Shown: piece by piece, positions 46,245-55,858 of the stretch
How the letters are laid out: every line of letters begins with the position of its first letter
How positions within the stretch are numbered: position 1 is the stretch's first letter
Source of the DNA: Bdellovibrionales bacterium
Lineage (GTDB): Bacteria > Bdellovibrionota > Bdellovibrionia > Bdellovibrionales > UBA1609
Reading direction: 5' to 3'
NCBI GenBank assembly: GCA_016714165.1
Contig: JADJNU010000002.1
Location: 186,001-250,000 of the forward strand
Length of the DNA stretch: 64,000 nt
Translations under genes and position numbers: made by a program
Notes under the pieces: model-generated
Told to the model about the DNA's origin: nothing
Databases searched by the model: none
Seen by the model: the letters and a program-made list of their open reading frames with translations, nothing else

Positions 46245-46406
46245 TACTCTAGGGGAATATACAGCCTCAATCCTCGATCTGAATGTGCTGGGACTGTCCA
46301 ACGCAATACCGGTATCAGTGCATTCAGATTTGGTTCATCACAGTTTAAGTTAAGGCGGAAAGCGGTGCGTTATTTTCGTTTCAATGGATTTGAAAGATGA
46401 GGTTCA

Positions 46407-46483
46407 TGGTGACCACGGCAAGGATTGAACTTGCGACCTGCAGTTTAGGAAACTGCTGCTCTATCCAACTGAGCTACGTGGTC
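46407..46483 (-). tRNA. tRNA-Arg(CCT)
   Basis: A full cloverleaf on the minus strand: acceptor GACCACG with CGTGGTC, D arm GCTCAGTTGGATAGAGC, anticodon stem GCAGT/ACTGC with loop TTCCTAA (anticodon CCT), T arm with GTTCAATCC, discriminator A and an encoded CCA. It lies between the island-like region and the pilus operon. Confidence 0.96.
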
Positions 46484-46586
46484 AACTTCTACCCCGCTCA
46501 GCACTCGGCTTCGCAAGGATTTTCACTTCATATACCGCTTTTGGAGCAAAGTTAAGACCACATTTGGGTCATCATGAAAAAACCTG

Positions 46587-48001
46587 TCAGCCTGCTGCTT
46601 CCTCATCTATTTCGTCATCGCTGATTGTTCCGAGATTGTATTTCTCAACACGATAGCGCATCGAACGAAAGGTGATATTGAGCAGTCGAGCAGCCCTTTT
46701 TTTCACACCGTTGGCCGCATGGATGGCTTTGACCAAGAGCTCCTTTTCGATCTGACCTATTATCTTGTCCAGTTCTATCCCATCTTCAGTGATCTCTATT
46801 TCATGGCTCGAGGCCAATTTTCGACCGCTCGGGGTGTTAACAAAAGGAGGAAGAGATTCGGGTAAAATCGTCGCTCCGCCCTCAAGGGCAACTGTTCTTT
46901 CAATAATGTTTTCTAACTCACGCACGTTTCCAGGATATTGATATTTTTGAGCATATCCATCGCTTCTGCGCTGATACCACTTATAGATTTGGTCAATCTC
47001 TCGTTATACTTTGCTAAAAAGTGGTTCGCTAGAAGAGGAATATCACCGGCACGTTCTCTCAATGCTGGCATTCGAATGTTTATGACATTTAAACGGTAAA
47101 ACAGATCCTGACGAAAATCACCGGTGCTCACCATTTCTTCGAGGTCTCGGTTCGTTGCCGCTATGATTCGCACCTCTACCTTGGTGTCGTCAATACCTCC
47201 GACACGACGAATGACTCGTTCTTGAATGGCGCGAAGAAGCTTGACCTGAATAGATGGGGGAAGTTCGCCCACCTCATCAAGAAATAAGGTCCCACCGTCG
47301 GCGACTTCGAATAGCCCTGCCTTGTCGACGACAGCCCCTGTAAAGGAACCCTTCTTGTGTCCAAACATTTCTGATTCCATGAGAGATTCAGGAATCGCAC
47401 CACAGTTGATGGTAACAAAAGCCTTGTCCTTTAAAGGTCCGTTGTAATGTATGGCTTTGGCTACCATTTCCTTACCAGTTCCACTTTCGCCAGTAACCAA
47501 AATGTTCGTGGGCGTTGATGAAACCCGGCGCACCATCTCAAATATTCGGTGCATGGCATCCGAGTTTCCTACCACACTCTGAAAACTAAACTCTCGAGTC
47601 AGCTCTTTTTTTAGGACGCGATTTTCAACTTCAAGATCTTTGCTGCGTAAAGCATTTGCTATGTTGATTCTTACTTCGTCAATTTTAAACGGCTTTGTCA
47701 GATAATCATAGGCCCCCAATTTCATTGCCTCCACGGCATTTTCGGTAGACCCAAAGGCTGTGATCATCATAAACAACATGTCGGGGAACTGATCCTTCAC
47801 CTGGCGCAGCAGCTCAATTCCCGTCAAATTCGGCATCTGCAAATCAGAGATCACCATGTCGATGGCTTTTTTCTTGAGAATCTCCAAAGCTTTCTGTCCA
47901 TCTTCGGCACAGGTAACTTCATAGCCCTCCTTTCGAAGCATAATGTCTAGAAATTCGCGAATTGACTCCTCATCGTCCACAACCAAAATTCTCGGTTTCA
48001 T
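46587..48001 (-). CDS. pilR: PilR-type sigma-54 response regulator (one-base frame break)
   Basis: NtrC-family activator that controls pilus genes with sigma-54. Receiver domain (RILVVDDEESIREFL, MVISDLQMPNLTG with phospho-Asp), AAA+ domain (Walker A GESGTGKE, sigma-54 contact loop GSFTGA, LFLDEVGELPP), and a C-terminal Fis-type helix-turn-helix (AARLLNITFRSMRYRVEKY). The frame breaks in an A run (plus 46944-46948) just before GNVRELENIIERT; one added A joins both halves, about 471 residues. An isolated break in an otherwise perfect regulator suggests base-calling error, but loss of DNA binding is possible. Confidence 0.92.
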
Positions 48002-48117
48002 TCCCTGATCCCTCTTCCAGTTTGTTTCCCATTTTCTTACGTAAACCTACTCTTTACAACATCTAACAATAAAGACCGGACAGGTGAACTCGACAGAGGG
48101 CCAGAAGAACCGCCTGG

Positions 48118-49803
48118 TCAGGCTATCCGCAAACGGGGCTTCTCCCCTTGGGTATCAGGACTAGGAAATTCTATGATGAAGGAGGTTCCCTTGTTTAGGG
48201 TGGATTCCACGCTGATCGTTGCCCCATGACTATCAAGAATCTTGTGCGCGATCGCAAGGCCCAAGCCTGTTCCGCCCGGCTTTGTGGTGTGAAATGGTTC
48301 AAAAATTCTTGCTCGATTTGATTCTGCAATTCCACAACCATTGTCCTCAACTCTCAATTGAACTCGCTGGACAAGATCGAGATCCTTCGTCTCTATTCTC
48401 AAGACAGGAGCACTTACCTCCCCCATTGCCTGGTAGGCGTTAATTACAATGTTGAGTAAGGCCTGACGAAGTTTGTCTTTGTGTCCATAGATCAAACGAC
48501 CGCTCTTAAGTATGAGATCCCGTCTCACGGGAACACGCGAAGGAGTCCCATTCCCGACGAAATCAGAAATTTCCTGAATGAGTTGATTCAGATTTATCGG
48601 ATCTTCAATTCGAGCATGAGGTCTCACATAGTCCAAAAACTCCGTAATTAAATCATTCAGCCTGTCGATTTCCTTGAGGACGATACTCATTAATTTCTTA
48701 TCTTCACCAGAAGAAGCGAAATTAGAGGTTGATAAAAGCTGAATACTCCCACTGATGCTTGCCAAGGGATTGCGTATTTCATGCGCAATTCCGGCCGCAA
48801 GCTGACCAACGGCGGCCATTTTTTCCTGTTGTCTCATCGCATACTCAATTTTTTTAACTTGTGTCAAATCTTGAAATGTAAAAACATACCCTAGAACCAT
48901 ACTATCGGCATTACGCAAAAATCCAAGAGTTACCTCAATCGTGGATTTCTCTCCTCGATAATTTTTGTATTCAACTTCAAAACGATTATTCGTGTTCTGA
49001 TCATGATGAACTGTTAATAAACTAAAATCGCTATTCAAATTAGGAAAAATGGAAAAAATTGATTTGTTCAACAAATCACGATCCTCGAGTATTCCAATCG
49101 CAGCCTGATTAACTTGGGTGACGAGTCCATCGAGACCAGTGGTAAGAAGCCCTGTTACCATGTTATCTACGATCATTTGATTGAGGTCACGGAGCACCTC
49201 AATGTCTCTCTGCCGCTCCGCCAACTCAGAACCCATGAAATTCAATTGTTCACTCAGTATCCCCCCTAGGAAGGCCACGGCATAAAAGGCAATGTTGTTC
49301 AATCCAACAGCAAAATAGAGAGTTTGGCCTTGGATTGATGGACCGATGATCATTAAAAAGCTAAAAAGAATAGAGGTCCAAAGAGCTAAAAGAAGAGCCC
49401 CCTTCCTCTGAAAAACCAGCCCACAGAGAATGATGTTCACTAGGTAAAGAAAAAGAAATACCGACTGGCTCGTGCCGGTAAAATAGATTAATACTGTTAC
49501 AAATAAAGCATCAAATCCAAAGAGACCGGCATTGAAAAAACTGTGCCACTTTCCTGCGTTCTCAAAAAAATGTATGTAGATCGCATTAAAGGAAAACGAA
49601 AGAAACAGCAATAAATAGAACGGGAGCCACACATCAAGACTGATGAAAGGTCCCTGCGTTGATTGAAAAACGAGCGCAACAAATAAAATAGCAACAAGAA
49701 ATAAAACCCGACAGGCCTCAATCATAAGTAAACGTCGCTTTTCGTTATCCAATCCCGTTGGACTTGTACCCGAAATGCTGGTTACCAAATTGAGGGTCGT
49801 CAT
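48118..49803 (-). CDS. pilS: PilS-type sensor histidine kinase
   Basis: A 561-residue membrane kinase. About six N-terminal helices (residues 25-190), a PAS domain (residues about 210-320, LNQMIVDNMVTGLLTTGLDG), the phosphoacceptor helix with GIAHEIRNPLASISGS, and an HATPase domain with NIVINAYQAM, DNGCGI and GGTGLGLAIAHKI. In the family PilS senses pilin levels in the membrane and phosphorylates PilR. It sits between pilC and pilR in the usual order. Intact. Confidence 0.93.
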   Translation of the reverse strand: MTTLNLVTSISGTSPTGLDNEKRRLLMIEACRVLFLVAILFVALVFQSTQGPFISLDVWLPFYLLLFLSFSFNAIYIHFFENAGKWHSFFNAGLFGFDALFVTVLIYFTGTSQSVFLFLYLVNIILCGLVFQRKGALLLALWTSILFSFLMIIGPSIQGQTLYFAVGLNNIAFYAVAFLGGILSEQLNFMGSELAERQRDIEVLRDLNQMIVDNMVTGLLTTGLDGLVTQVNQAAIGILEDRDLLNKSIFSIFPNLNSDFSLLTVHHDQNTNNRFEVEYKNYRGEKSTIEVTLGFLRNADSMVLGYVFTFQDLTQVKKIEYAMRQQEKMAAVGQLAAGIAHEIRNPLASISGSIQLLSTSNFASSGEDKKLMSIVLKEIDRLNDLITEFLDYVRPHARIEDPINLNQLIQEISDFVGNGTPSRVPVRRDLILKSGRLIYGHKDKLRQALLNIVINAYQAMGEVSAPVLRIETKDLDLVQRVQLRVEDNGCGIAESNRARIFEPFHTTKPGGTGLGLAIAHKILDSHGATISVESTLNKGTSFIIEFPSPDTQGEKPRLRIA

Positions 49804-49805
49804 GA

Positions 49806-51025
49806 TTATTTGTCTCCGACGACGCTGGCCATATTAAAGATTGGAAGATACATGGCCACAACGAGGACCGCAATGATCCCTCCCAAAAAGACCATGAGTA
49901 AAGGCTCAATCATACTCGTTAATGTATTGGCTGCTTGATCTACCTCATCCTCATAAAAATCCGCAATTTTCCCCAACATTGTGTCCAAGTTTCCAGTCTG
50001 TTCTCCCACCGAGATCATTTGAACAACCATGTTAGGCATATACTTTTCCTGTTTGAGAGGCTCAGCGAGCGTTTTCCCTTTGCTCACAGAGGTCTTTGCT
50101 TTCTGAATGGCATTTTCAATTATCCAATTACCAGCCGTGTTGGCTGCTATCTCAAGTGAGTCCATGATTCGGACACCTGCTTGTAACAGAGTTGACAATG
50201 TCCGAGTGAATCGAGCAATAGAACCTTTAAGAATTAAGTCACCAAAGATAGGTACGTCCAGAATAAAGGCATCGAGAATCTTTCTTCCGTTTTCTGTCGC
50301 ATAATATGCCTTAACGGAAAGTGGAATTCCGACCACAACCGCAATGACCAAATACCAATATTTCTGCACCATCTTACTGGCGTTAATCACCCATTGCGTG
50401 AGCGTGGGTAACTCCTGACCCATCCCCTCGAACATCGCGACAAACTGTGGAATCACAAACACTAAAATTCCGACGATGACCCCTGTCGCGACAACAACAA
50501 TAGCTCCCGGATACCACAATGCACCTACAATTTTTCCCTTCATTTTGACGGATTTTTCAATGTATTCTGCAAGGCGATTGAGGACTCCATCGAGCATACC
50601 GCCCTCCTCGCCCGCCGTGATCAAATTGACATACATTCGGTCAAAAACATGACCGTGAACTCCCATGGCTTGGGCCAGCGGCTTTCCTTTTTCAACATCT
50701 TCCACAACCTTTTCAAGAACTCGACCTAATGCTGGACTCCTCGCCCCTTGAATCATGGCTTCCAGACTTTGCACGACAGGAACTCCAGCCCCGATAAGAA
50801 CGGCCAGCTCGCGAGTAAATATCTGCAGATCTTTTCGACTGACAGAATCCTTAAAAGAGCAAACTTCTTAAGTTCCTTATTCAAGGCTGCTCGAGCGGTG
50901 ATCTTGATCGGAATCATTTTTTGAGCGCGTATTTTTACCCGGGCCTCAGCCTCGTTAAGTGCCTCGACTTCACCCTTAACGAACTTCCCATCCGCAGACT
51001 TCGCTTGAAATATATAGATTGGCAT
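49806..51025 (-). CDS. pilC: Type IV pilus inner-membrane platform PilC (one-base frame break)
   Basis: PilC/GspF-type protein that couples the PilB and PilT motors to the pilus. N-terminus MPIYIFQAKSADGKFVKGEV and two repeated T2SSF domains (RELAVLIGAGVPVVQSLEAM; ARFTRTLSTLLQAGVRIMDS) with membrane helices are visible. The frame is lost in a T run (plus 50853-50856) after KKFALF; adding one T restores KDSVSRKDLQIFTRELAVL and about 406 residues in all. As pilC is needed for pili, a sequencing error is more likely than a real defect. Confidence 0.93.
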
Positions 51026-51048
51026 AGCCTAACATCCCATCGCTGCTT

Positions 51049-52116
51049 CTAAATGCCAGCCTGTTTTAATAATTTATCAAGTTCCTCAGGATCGGCTGTG
51101 ACCGAAAATGCACTACGAATATCTATTTTTCTTTTGAGAATAAAATTAAGAAGAGATTGATTTAGGGTCATCATTCCTGATTTTTCCTGTCCAACCTGCA
51201 TCATACCATAGATTTGATGAAGCTTACCTTCCCTGACTAAATTCCGAATTGTCGTATTCATCAGCAAAAATTCGACGACTGGAACAACTCCCCCCTTGCT
51301 TCCAGGGACCAAACGCTGACTCACAATGGCGTTAAGGGTAAAACTCAATTGCACCCGAATTCTTGACTGTTGCTCACCGGGAAAAACTGAAACGATTCGA
51401 TTGATTGTCTGCAAAGCTGAATTTGTGTGAAGGGTTGCAAAAACCAAGTGACCAGTTTCAGCAATGACCAAAGCCGCTTCAATGGTCTCCAAGTCTCTCA
51501 TCTCACCCAACAGGCAAACATCAAGATCTTGCCTGAGTATAGCCTTGAGAGCGTCCTTATAACCATGAGTATCATGGCCCACTTCCCGCTGGCTGACAAT
51601 GCAGTTCTTGTGGCTATGAACGTACTCGATCGGATCTTCGATAGAAATAATATGCCCGCGGCGCTCACGATTTACTTTGTCAATAAGAGCTGCAATAGTC
51701 GTTGATTTGCCGGACCCCGTAGGGCCCGTCACCAATACAATTCCCGAAGGAAAATTGGTTACCTTCTCCAGGACTGGCGGAAGAGACAACATACGAAGAT
51801 CAGGAATTTCCAACGGAATTCTTCTAAAAACTCCAGAAACGGCCCCCCGTTGAAAAAAGAGATTTCCTCGAAAGCGAGCCATGTTTTTGATTCCAAAACT
51901 AAAATCAATTTCCTTATGTTCCTCAAAACTGCTCTTCTGCAAATCCGTTAAAATAGAATAACACAGCCTTCGCGTGTCCTCTCCAGAAAGATCACGAGTC
52001 TTAACTCGGACAATTCGCCCATCTATTCGCAAAACTGGTGGCGATCCAACAACAAGATGCAGATCTGACGCCCCCTGCTTAACCGCTGCCTTGAGCAACT
52101 GGTGAAGTGTAATCAT
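51049..52116 (-). CDS. pilT: Pilus retraction ATPase PilT
   Basis: A 355-residue hexameric ATPase that powers retraction. DLHLVVGSPPVLRIDGR, the Walker A GPTGSGKSTTIAAL, ISIEDPIEYVH, the Asp box and Walker B LLGEMRDLETIEAAL and the His box TGHLVFATLHTNSA are intact. The start overlaps the pilB stop by four bases. The AIRNLI-type retraction motif appears as TTIRNLVREGK. Confidence 0.96.
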   Translation of the reverse strand: MITLHQLLKAAVKQGASDLHLVVGSPPVLRIDGRIVRVKTRDLSGEDTRRLCYSILTDLQKSSFEEHKEIDFSFGIKNMARFRGNLFFQRGAVSGVFRRIPLEIPDLRMLSLPPVLEKVTNFPSGIVLVTGPTGSGKSTTIAALIDKVNRERRGHIISIEDPIEYVHSHKNCIVSQREVGHDTHGYKDALKAILRQDLDVCLLGEMRDLETIEAALVIAETGHLVFATLHTNSALQTINRIVSVFPGEQQSRIRVQLSFTLNAIVSQRLVPGSKGGVVPVVEFLLMNTTIRNLVREGKLHQIYGMMQVGQEKSGMMTLNQSLLNFILKRKIDIRSAFSVTADPEELDKLLKQAGI

Positions 52117-53828
52117 TTTTGGTCTCCGACGGAAGAATTGATAACTTCCTGAACTGTAGTCAAACCCATCTGCAACTTTTTAAGCGCACTTGCTCGAAGA
52201 GTCAGCATGCCATCGGCGACAGCAGCTTTCTTCATCTCAAACGGAGTCGCACCTTTCAAAACGGACTCCTTCAAGGCGAGGGTCATGGGCATCATCTCAT
52301 AAATTGCCACTCGACCCTTGAGCCCCGTTCCATTACATTCTCCACATCCTTCGCCCTTTTTCAAATCTTTAAATGCATCAATCTCATCGGGATTAACACC
52401 CAATGAAATCAAAACCTCAGGTGCCACGCGAACATCTGTCTTGCAGGAAATGCAAATTTTTCTCATCAGTCGCTGGGCAATAATCAAAGTAATCGCCTCA
52501 GCCACCATGAACCCAGGGACCCCCATGTCCAAAAGACGAGCGACTGAAGCCGGTGCGTCATTTGTGTGAAGGGTACTAATTACCAAATGACCCGTGGAGG
52601 CCGCCTTGAAGGCAATATTTGCTGTTTCCAAATCGCGGATCTCTCCTAACATGATGACCTCAGGGTCTTGGCGAAGAAAGGCTCTTAAAATCTCTGTAAA
52701 ACCAACCCCAATTTCTGACTGAACCTGCACCTGATTGATCCCGTCAAGATTGAACTCAACGGGATCCTCGGCCGTCGAAATATTTCTTCTTGGTTCATTC
52801 AGAGCCGCCAGGGCTGAGTACAAAGTCGTTGTTTTTCCGCTCCCCGTGGGTCCCGTCACAAGTGTCATCCCTTGAGGGTGATGAATTGATGCCTTAAAAA
52901 GCTCAAGCTGTTGCTCATCCATTCCCAACTTGGCCATATCAACCTGAAGATTTGATTTGTCCAAGATACGGAGCACAATCTTTTCTCCGTAAATAGTTGG
53001 AACGCTATTCACCCGAAAATCGACTTCCTTGCCACTTTTCACTCGCACTTTCAGCCGACCATCCTGAGGTCGACGCTTCTCTCCAATGTCCATCTTACTG
53101 ATAATTTTAATACGGCTCACAACGGCCGCAGCCGTTCCTGGCGGAGGCTGCGTCTTTTCATGAAGAATTCCATCGATACGAAACCTAATGCGAAAACGCT
53201 TCTCATAAGGTTCAATGTGTATATCTGATGCCTTCAATTTAATGGCCTCTGCCAATGTAGCGTTCACGAAACGAATGATGGGCCCCGCATCGGCCTCTGA
53301 CTCCCGATCCACCACCTCCGCCGCAGATCCAGAACTCACAAATGATTCATCTGCATCCGCAATTTCGGACATGATGCTGTCAAACCGAGCGGATGTGCTT
53401 CGATAGTACTTATCGATGGCATTGGCAATGGAGACCTCTGAGGCCACGACAACATCAATCTTACAACGAGTCAGAAGAGCTAAATCATCTTTGACAAAAA
53501 TATTTGATGGGTCGGCAAAGGCCACGACAAGGTTTTTTCCAGCTAAGGTCACAGGAATAACGTGGTGCTTTTCACAAACCTGTCCTGAAATCATTCTCAA
53601 GGCCTCAGGATCTATCTCAAAGGAGTTCAGATCAATCGTCGGCACCTCAAATTGCCTTCCCAAAAATTCTGCCAGGTCTTTTTCCGCCACATATCCCAGT
53701 CGAACAAGAGCCGAGGTCAGTCTTCCTCCAGAAGCTTTTTGCTCTTTTCTCGCTTGCTCCAATTGATCATAATCAATCAGACTCTCTTTAACTAAGATCT
53801 CACCCAGACCCTTTCTTGCCGCGCTCAT
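52113..53828 (-). CDS. pilB: Pilus extension ATPase PilB
   Basis: A 571-residue motor for pilus assembly. N-terminal MshEN domain (ILVKESLIDYDQLEQARKEQ), then KASDIHIEPYEKRFRIRFR, Walker A GPTGSGKTTTLYSAL, STAEDPVEFNLDGINQ, Walker B VIMLGEIRDLETA and the tetracysteine zinc site (CISCKT, CGECNGTG) are visible. First gene of the pilBTCSR operon. No pilin gene is present in the window. Confidence 0.96.
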   Translation of the reverse strand: MSAARKGLGEILVKESLIDYDQLEQARKEQKASGGRLTSALVRLGYVAEKDLAEFLGRQFEVPTIDLNSFEIDPEALRMISGQVCEKHHVIPVTLAGKNLVVAFADPSNIFVKDDLALLTRCKIDVVVASEVSIANAIDKYYRSTSARFDSIMSEIADADESFVSSGSAAEVVDRESEADAGPIIRFVNATLAEAIKLKASDIHIEPYEKRFRIRFRIDGILHEKTQPPPGTAAAVVSRIKIISKMDIGEKRRPQDGRLKVRVKSGKEVDFRVNSVPTIYGEKIVLRILDKSNLQVDMAKLGMDEQQLELFKASIHHPQGMTLVTGPTGSGKTTTLYSALAALNEPRRNISTAEDPVEFNLDGINQVQVQSEIGVGFTEILRAFLRQDPEVIMLGEIRDLETANIAFKAASTGHLVISTLHTNDAPASVARLLDMGVPGFMVAEAITLIIAQRLMRKICISCKTDVRVAPEVLISLGVNPDEIDAFKDLKKGEGCGECNGTGLKGRVAIYEMMPMTLALKESVLKGATPFEMKKAAVADGMLTLRASALKKLQMGLTTVQEVINSSVGDQK

Positions 53829-53975
53829 CTGAATCCTTCCTCATTTTGATCGAAATGACTCGCTTTGAGGTATAAGAGGAAAAAAATGTTTAAATGCACG
53901 CCAACCCTCTTAAGCCTCCCAAACTTCTTGAAAAATATATCGGAGATTTCAGCGATAATTTTGAAGGCCTATTGT

Positions 53976-54863
53976 CTAATAAGATTGGCCGGAGGGCCCT
54001 TGCTCTGCAAGAGAGGGCTTTTTATACAGATTTGTCAGTTTACTTAAATACGTTTCTCGGTCGAGTTTCTCGCCAAAAGTCCAGTCCGCCCAAATAACGT
54101 CGGCCCAGCTGGCAATTTCAAAGCCTTGAATAACTTTGGTTCCAATCTGTCTGGCTTCGTTTATCAGAAAACTTGTCTCCTCTGTCAAATTGAGATCCCA
54201 AACAACCCCACCAGGTTCAAGAAAATTAAAATAAAGGAGTTCTGGGATGAGCTCGTTCTCTGGACCGCCCGGAGTCGTATTGATCATGATACTATTGGTC
54301 CCAGGCAACATGATGAGTTGGTTTACCGGGGTAAAAGAAAAACTGACACCAAAATAACTCTTTTTTAGATCTGCTATCAGACTCAAACCCTGGTCCAGAA
54401 ATTGGTTGGTGATTTTAAATTCCCTGAAGCCTATTTTGATCAAAGAAGAGATCGCCACCCTTGCGGAAGCACCTGACCCCACAATCAAAGCAGAGGCTTC
54501 TACATTCAATCGGTCTCCGTACTGGCACAATACGTGATGAAAAGCTCCAAAAATAGCCGAATAGGTCCACCATTTGCCGTCGACCTCAAGAAGCGTATCG
54601 GCAGCGCCCAGACTCATCATCCCTGCATTCTCATGAGGAAAGGATCGTGTAACCAGCTCACCAAAGGGGCTCCCAATCCTAATTCCTCTGCACTGCCTGA
54701 GGGCTTCCTTCAGTTTTGAGTCAAAGGATTCAGGATCAACCACAAAAGACTCGTATTGATTTTTGCATCCAGCCTCATTCAGTTCGGTCGAAAGAAGATT
54801 CCACCTCTCATTCTGAGGATGCAAGGCTATTTCAGTCCAAGTTTGTTTCGTTGGCCCTCCCAA
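53976..54863 (-). CDS. Shikimate dehydrogenase-like protein lacking catalytic residues
   Basis: A 295-residue protein with the AroE fold pattern: an N-terminal substrate domain, a GAADTLLEVDGKWW block, a Rossmann domain (ALIVGSGASARVAISSLIKIG) and a C-terminal GFEIASWAD helix. AroE's catalytic Lys (in NVTIPHK) aligns with RIGSPFGEL, and its Asp (in NTD) with TYSAIFG, so both appear missing. It is likely a pseudoenzyme or has a new substrate. A TTG start at 54863 overlaps ribF by 37 bases, so expression is linked to ribF. Confidence 0.72.
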   Translation of the reverse strand: MGGPTKQTWTEIALHPQNERWNLLSTELNEAGCKNQYESFVVDPESFDSKLKEALRQCRGIRIGSPFGELVTRSFPHENAGMMSLGAADTLLEVDGKWWTYSAIFGAFHHVLCQYGDRLNVEASALIVGSGASARVAISSLIKIGFREFKITNQFLDQGLSLIADLKKSYFGVSFSFTPVNQLIMLPGTNSIMINTTPGGPENELIPELLYFNFLEPGGVVWDLNLTEETSFLINEARQIGTKVIQGFEIASWADVIWADWTFGEKLDRETYLSKLTNLYKKPSLAEQGPSGQSY

Positions 54864-55813
54864 AATAACTTTGCCCCCTCAACATCAATTCTCATCTGTG
54901 TTTTCAACGCCTCAATGTCTGAAAATTTCCTTTCGGGACGAGAAAACTCATAAAAGGAAACCCTCACCTCTTGATTATAAAGCTCCTCACTTAAATTTTC
55001 CAATATGTGGGTTTCAATGCGAGGTCCAGATTCTTTACCCCCAACCGTCGGAGCTTCCCCCACATTCGTAATTGAAGGCCACGCCTGGCCATCAGAAAGG
55101 CTGAATTTTGTGAGGTAGACGCCATAAGGTGGCAGCAGCGTTCGCGGGCTTCCCAAATTTGCTGTTGGGAAACCAAGCTGCCTCCCCAATTGGCGCCCCT
55201 TGACCACGGTTCCGGATATCTCAAAACATCGACCCAAAAACTCCCTCACCTCTCTGACTTTCCCAAGACCAATTAACCCTCTTATGAGGGTACTTGAGAC
55301 GATATCACCCTTGTGCCTAAATGGCGGCATTACGCTCAAATCAAATCCGTACCTGGAAGAAAGGGATCTCAGAAAGTCGAGATTACCCGCCCTCCCCGAG
55401 CCAAAGCCAAAGTCGTAGCCAACAACAACTTCTCTGGGTTCTAAAAAAGCTTGAACCCGATTTTCCCAAAACACTTCGGGTTCCATCTGAGCCAATTCCT
55501 CGGAAAAAGGCTCTACAACCAGGTGGGTAACTCCCAGCAATGCCAGTTGTTCCTTAAGATCATTTATGGGAAAGATCCTGAGAAAATTCCCCTGGGGCTG
55601 AAGAATTTCCAGAGGATGGGGGTCAAAAGTGAGAACAGCAGAGGCCGAAGAGTTATGGCGCGATGCGTTTATGCACTTCGCAATCAGGGCCCTGTGACCC
55701 AAGTGCACGCCATCGAAATTTCCGATGGTAAGCGTAACTCCTCTGAGCGGAGGCTGGATATTACGAAGACCCCTGATTGTTTCCATGGCCGGAAAAATAT
55801 CAACTTTCTTCAT
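54827..55813 (-). CDS. ribF: Bifunctional riboflavin kinase / FAD synthetase RibF
   Basis: Converts riboflavin to FMN and FAD. The adenylyltransferase domain shows TIGNFDGVHLGHRALI, LTFDPHPLEIL and a VSSTLIRGLIGLGKV block; the kinase domain shows ISGTVVKGRQLGRQLGFPTA with PPYGVYLTKFSL and ITNVGEAPTVGG. 328 residues, slightly longer at the N-terminus than usual; ATG 55786 (METIRG) is an alternative start. It is divergent from the CHASE2 kinase gene with about 45 bases between. Confidence 0.94.
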   Translation of the reverse strand: MKKVDIFPAMETIRGLRNIQPPLRGVTLTIGNFDGVHLGHRALIAKCINASRHNSSASAVLTFDPHPLEILQPQGNFLRIFPINDLKEQLALLGVTHLVVEPFSEELAQMEPEVFWENRVQAFLEPREVVVGYDFGFGSGRAGNLDFLRSLSSRYGFDLSVMPPFRHKGDIVSSTLIRGLIGLGKVREVREFLGRCFEISGTVVKGRQLGRQLGFPTANLGSPRTLLPPYGVYLTKFSLSDGQAWPSITNVGEAPTVGGKESGPRIETHILENLSEELYNQEVRVSFYEFSRPERKFSDIEALKTQMRIDVEGAKLFWEGQRNKLGLK

Positions 55814-55858
55814 CTAACCAATTGATTTCTTTCGAAACTATTGATACGTAGCGTTAAT

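Noticed and set aside
53996..54023. GCCCT...AGGGC hairpin followed by TTTTT on the plus strand
   Set aside because: It lies inside the aroE-like coding end on the opposite strand and no plus-strand gene ends there, so a terminator role is not supported.
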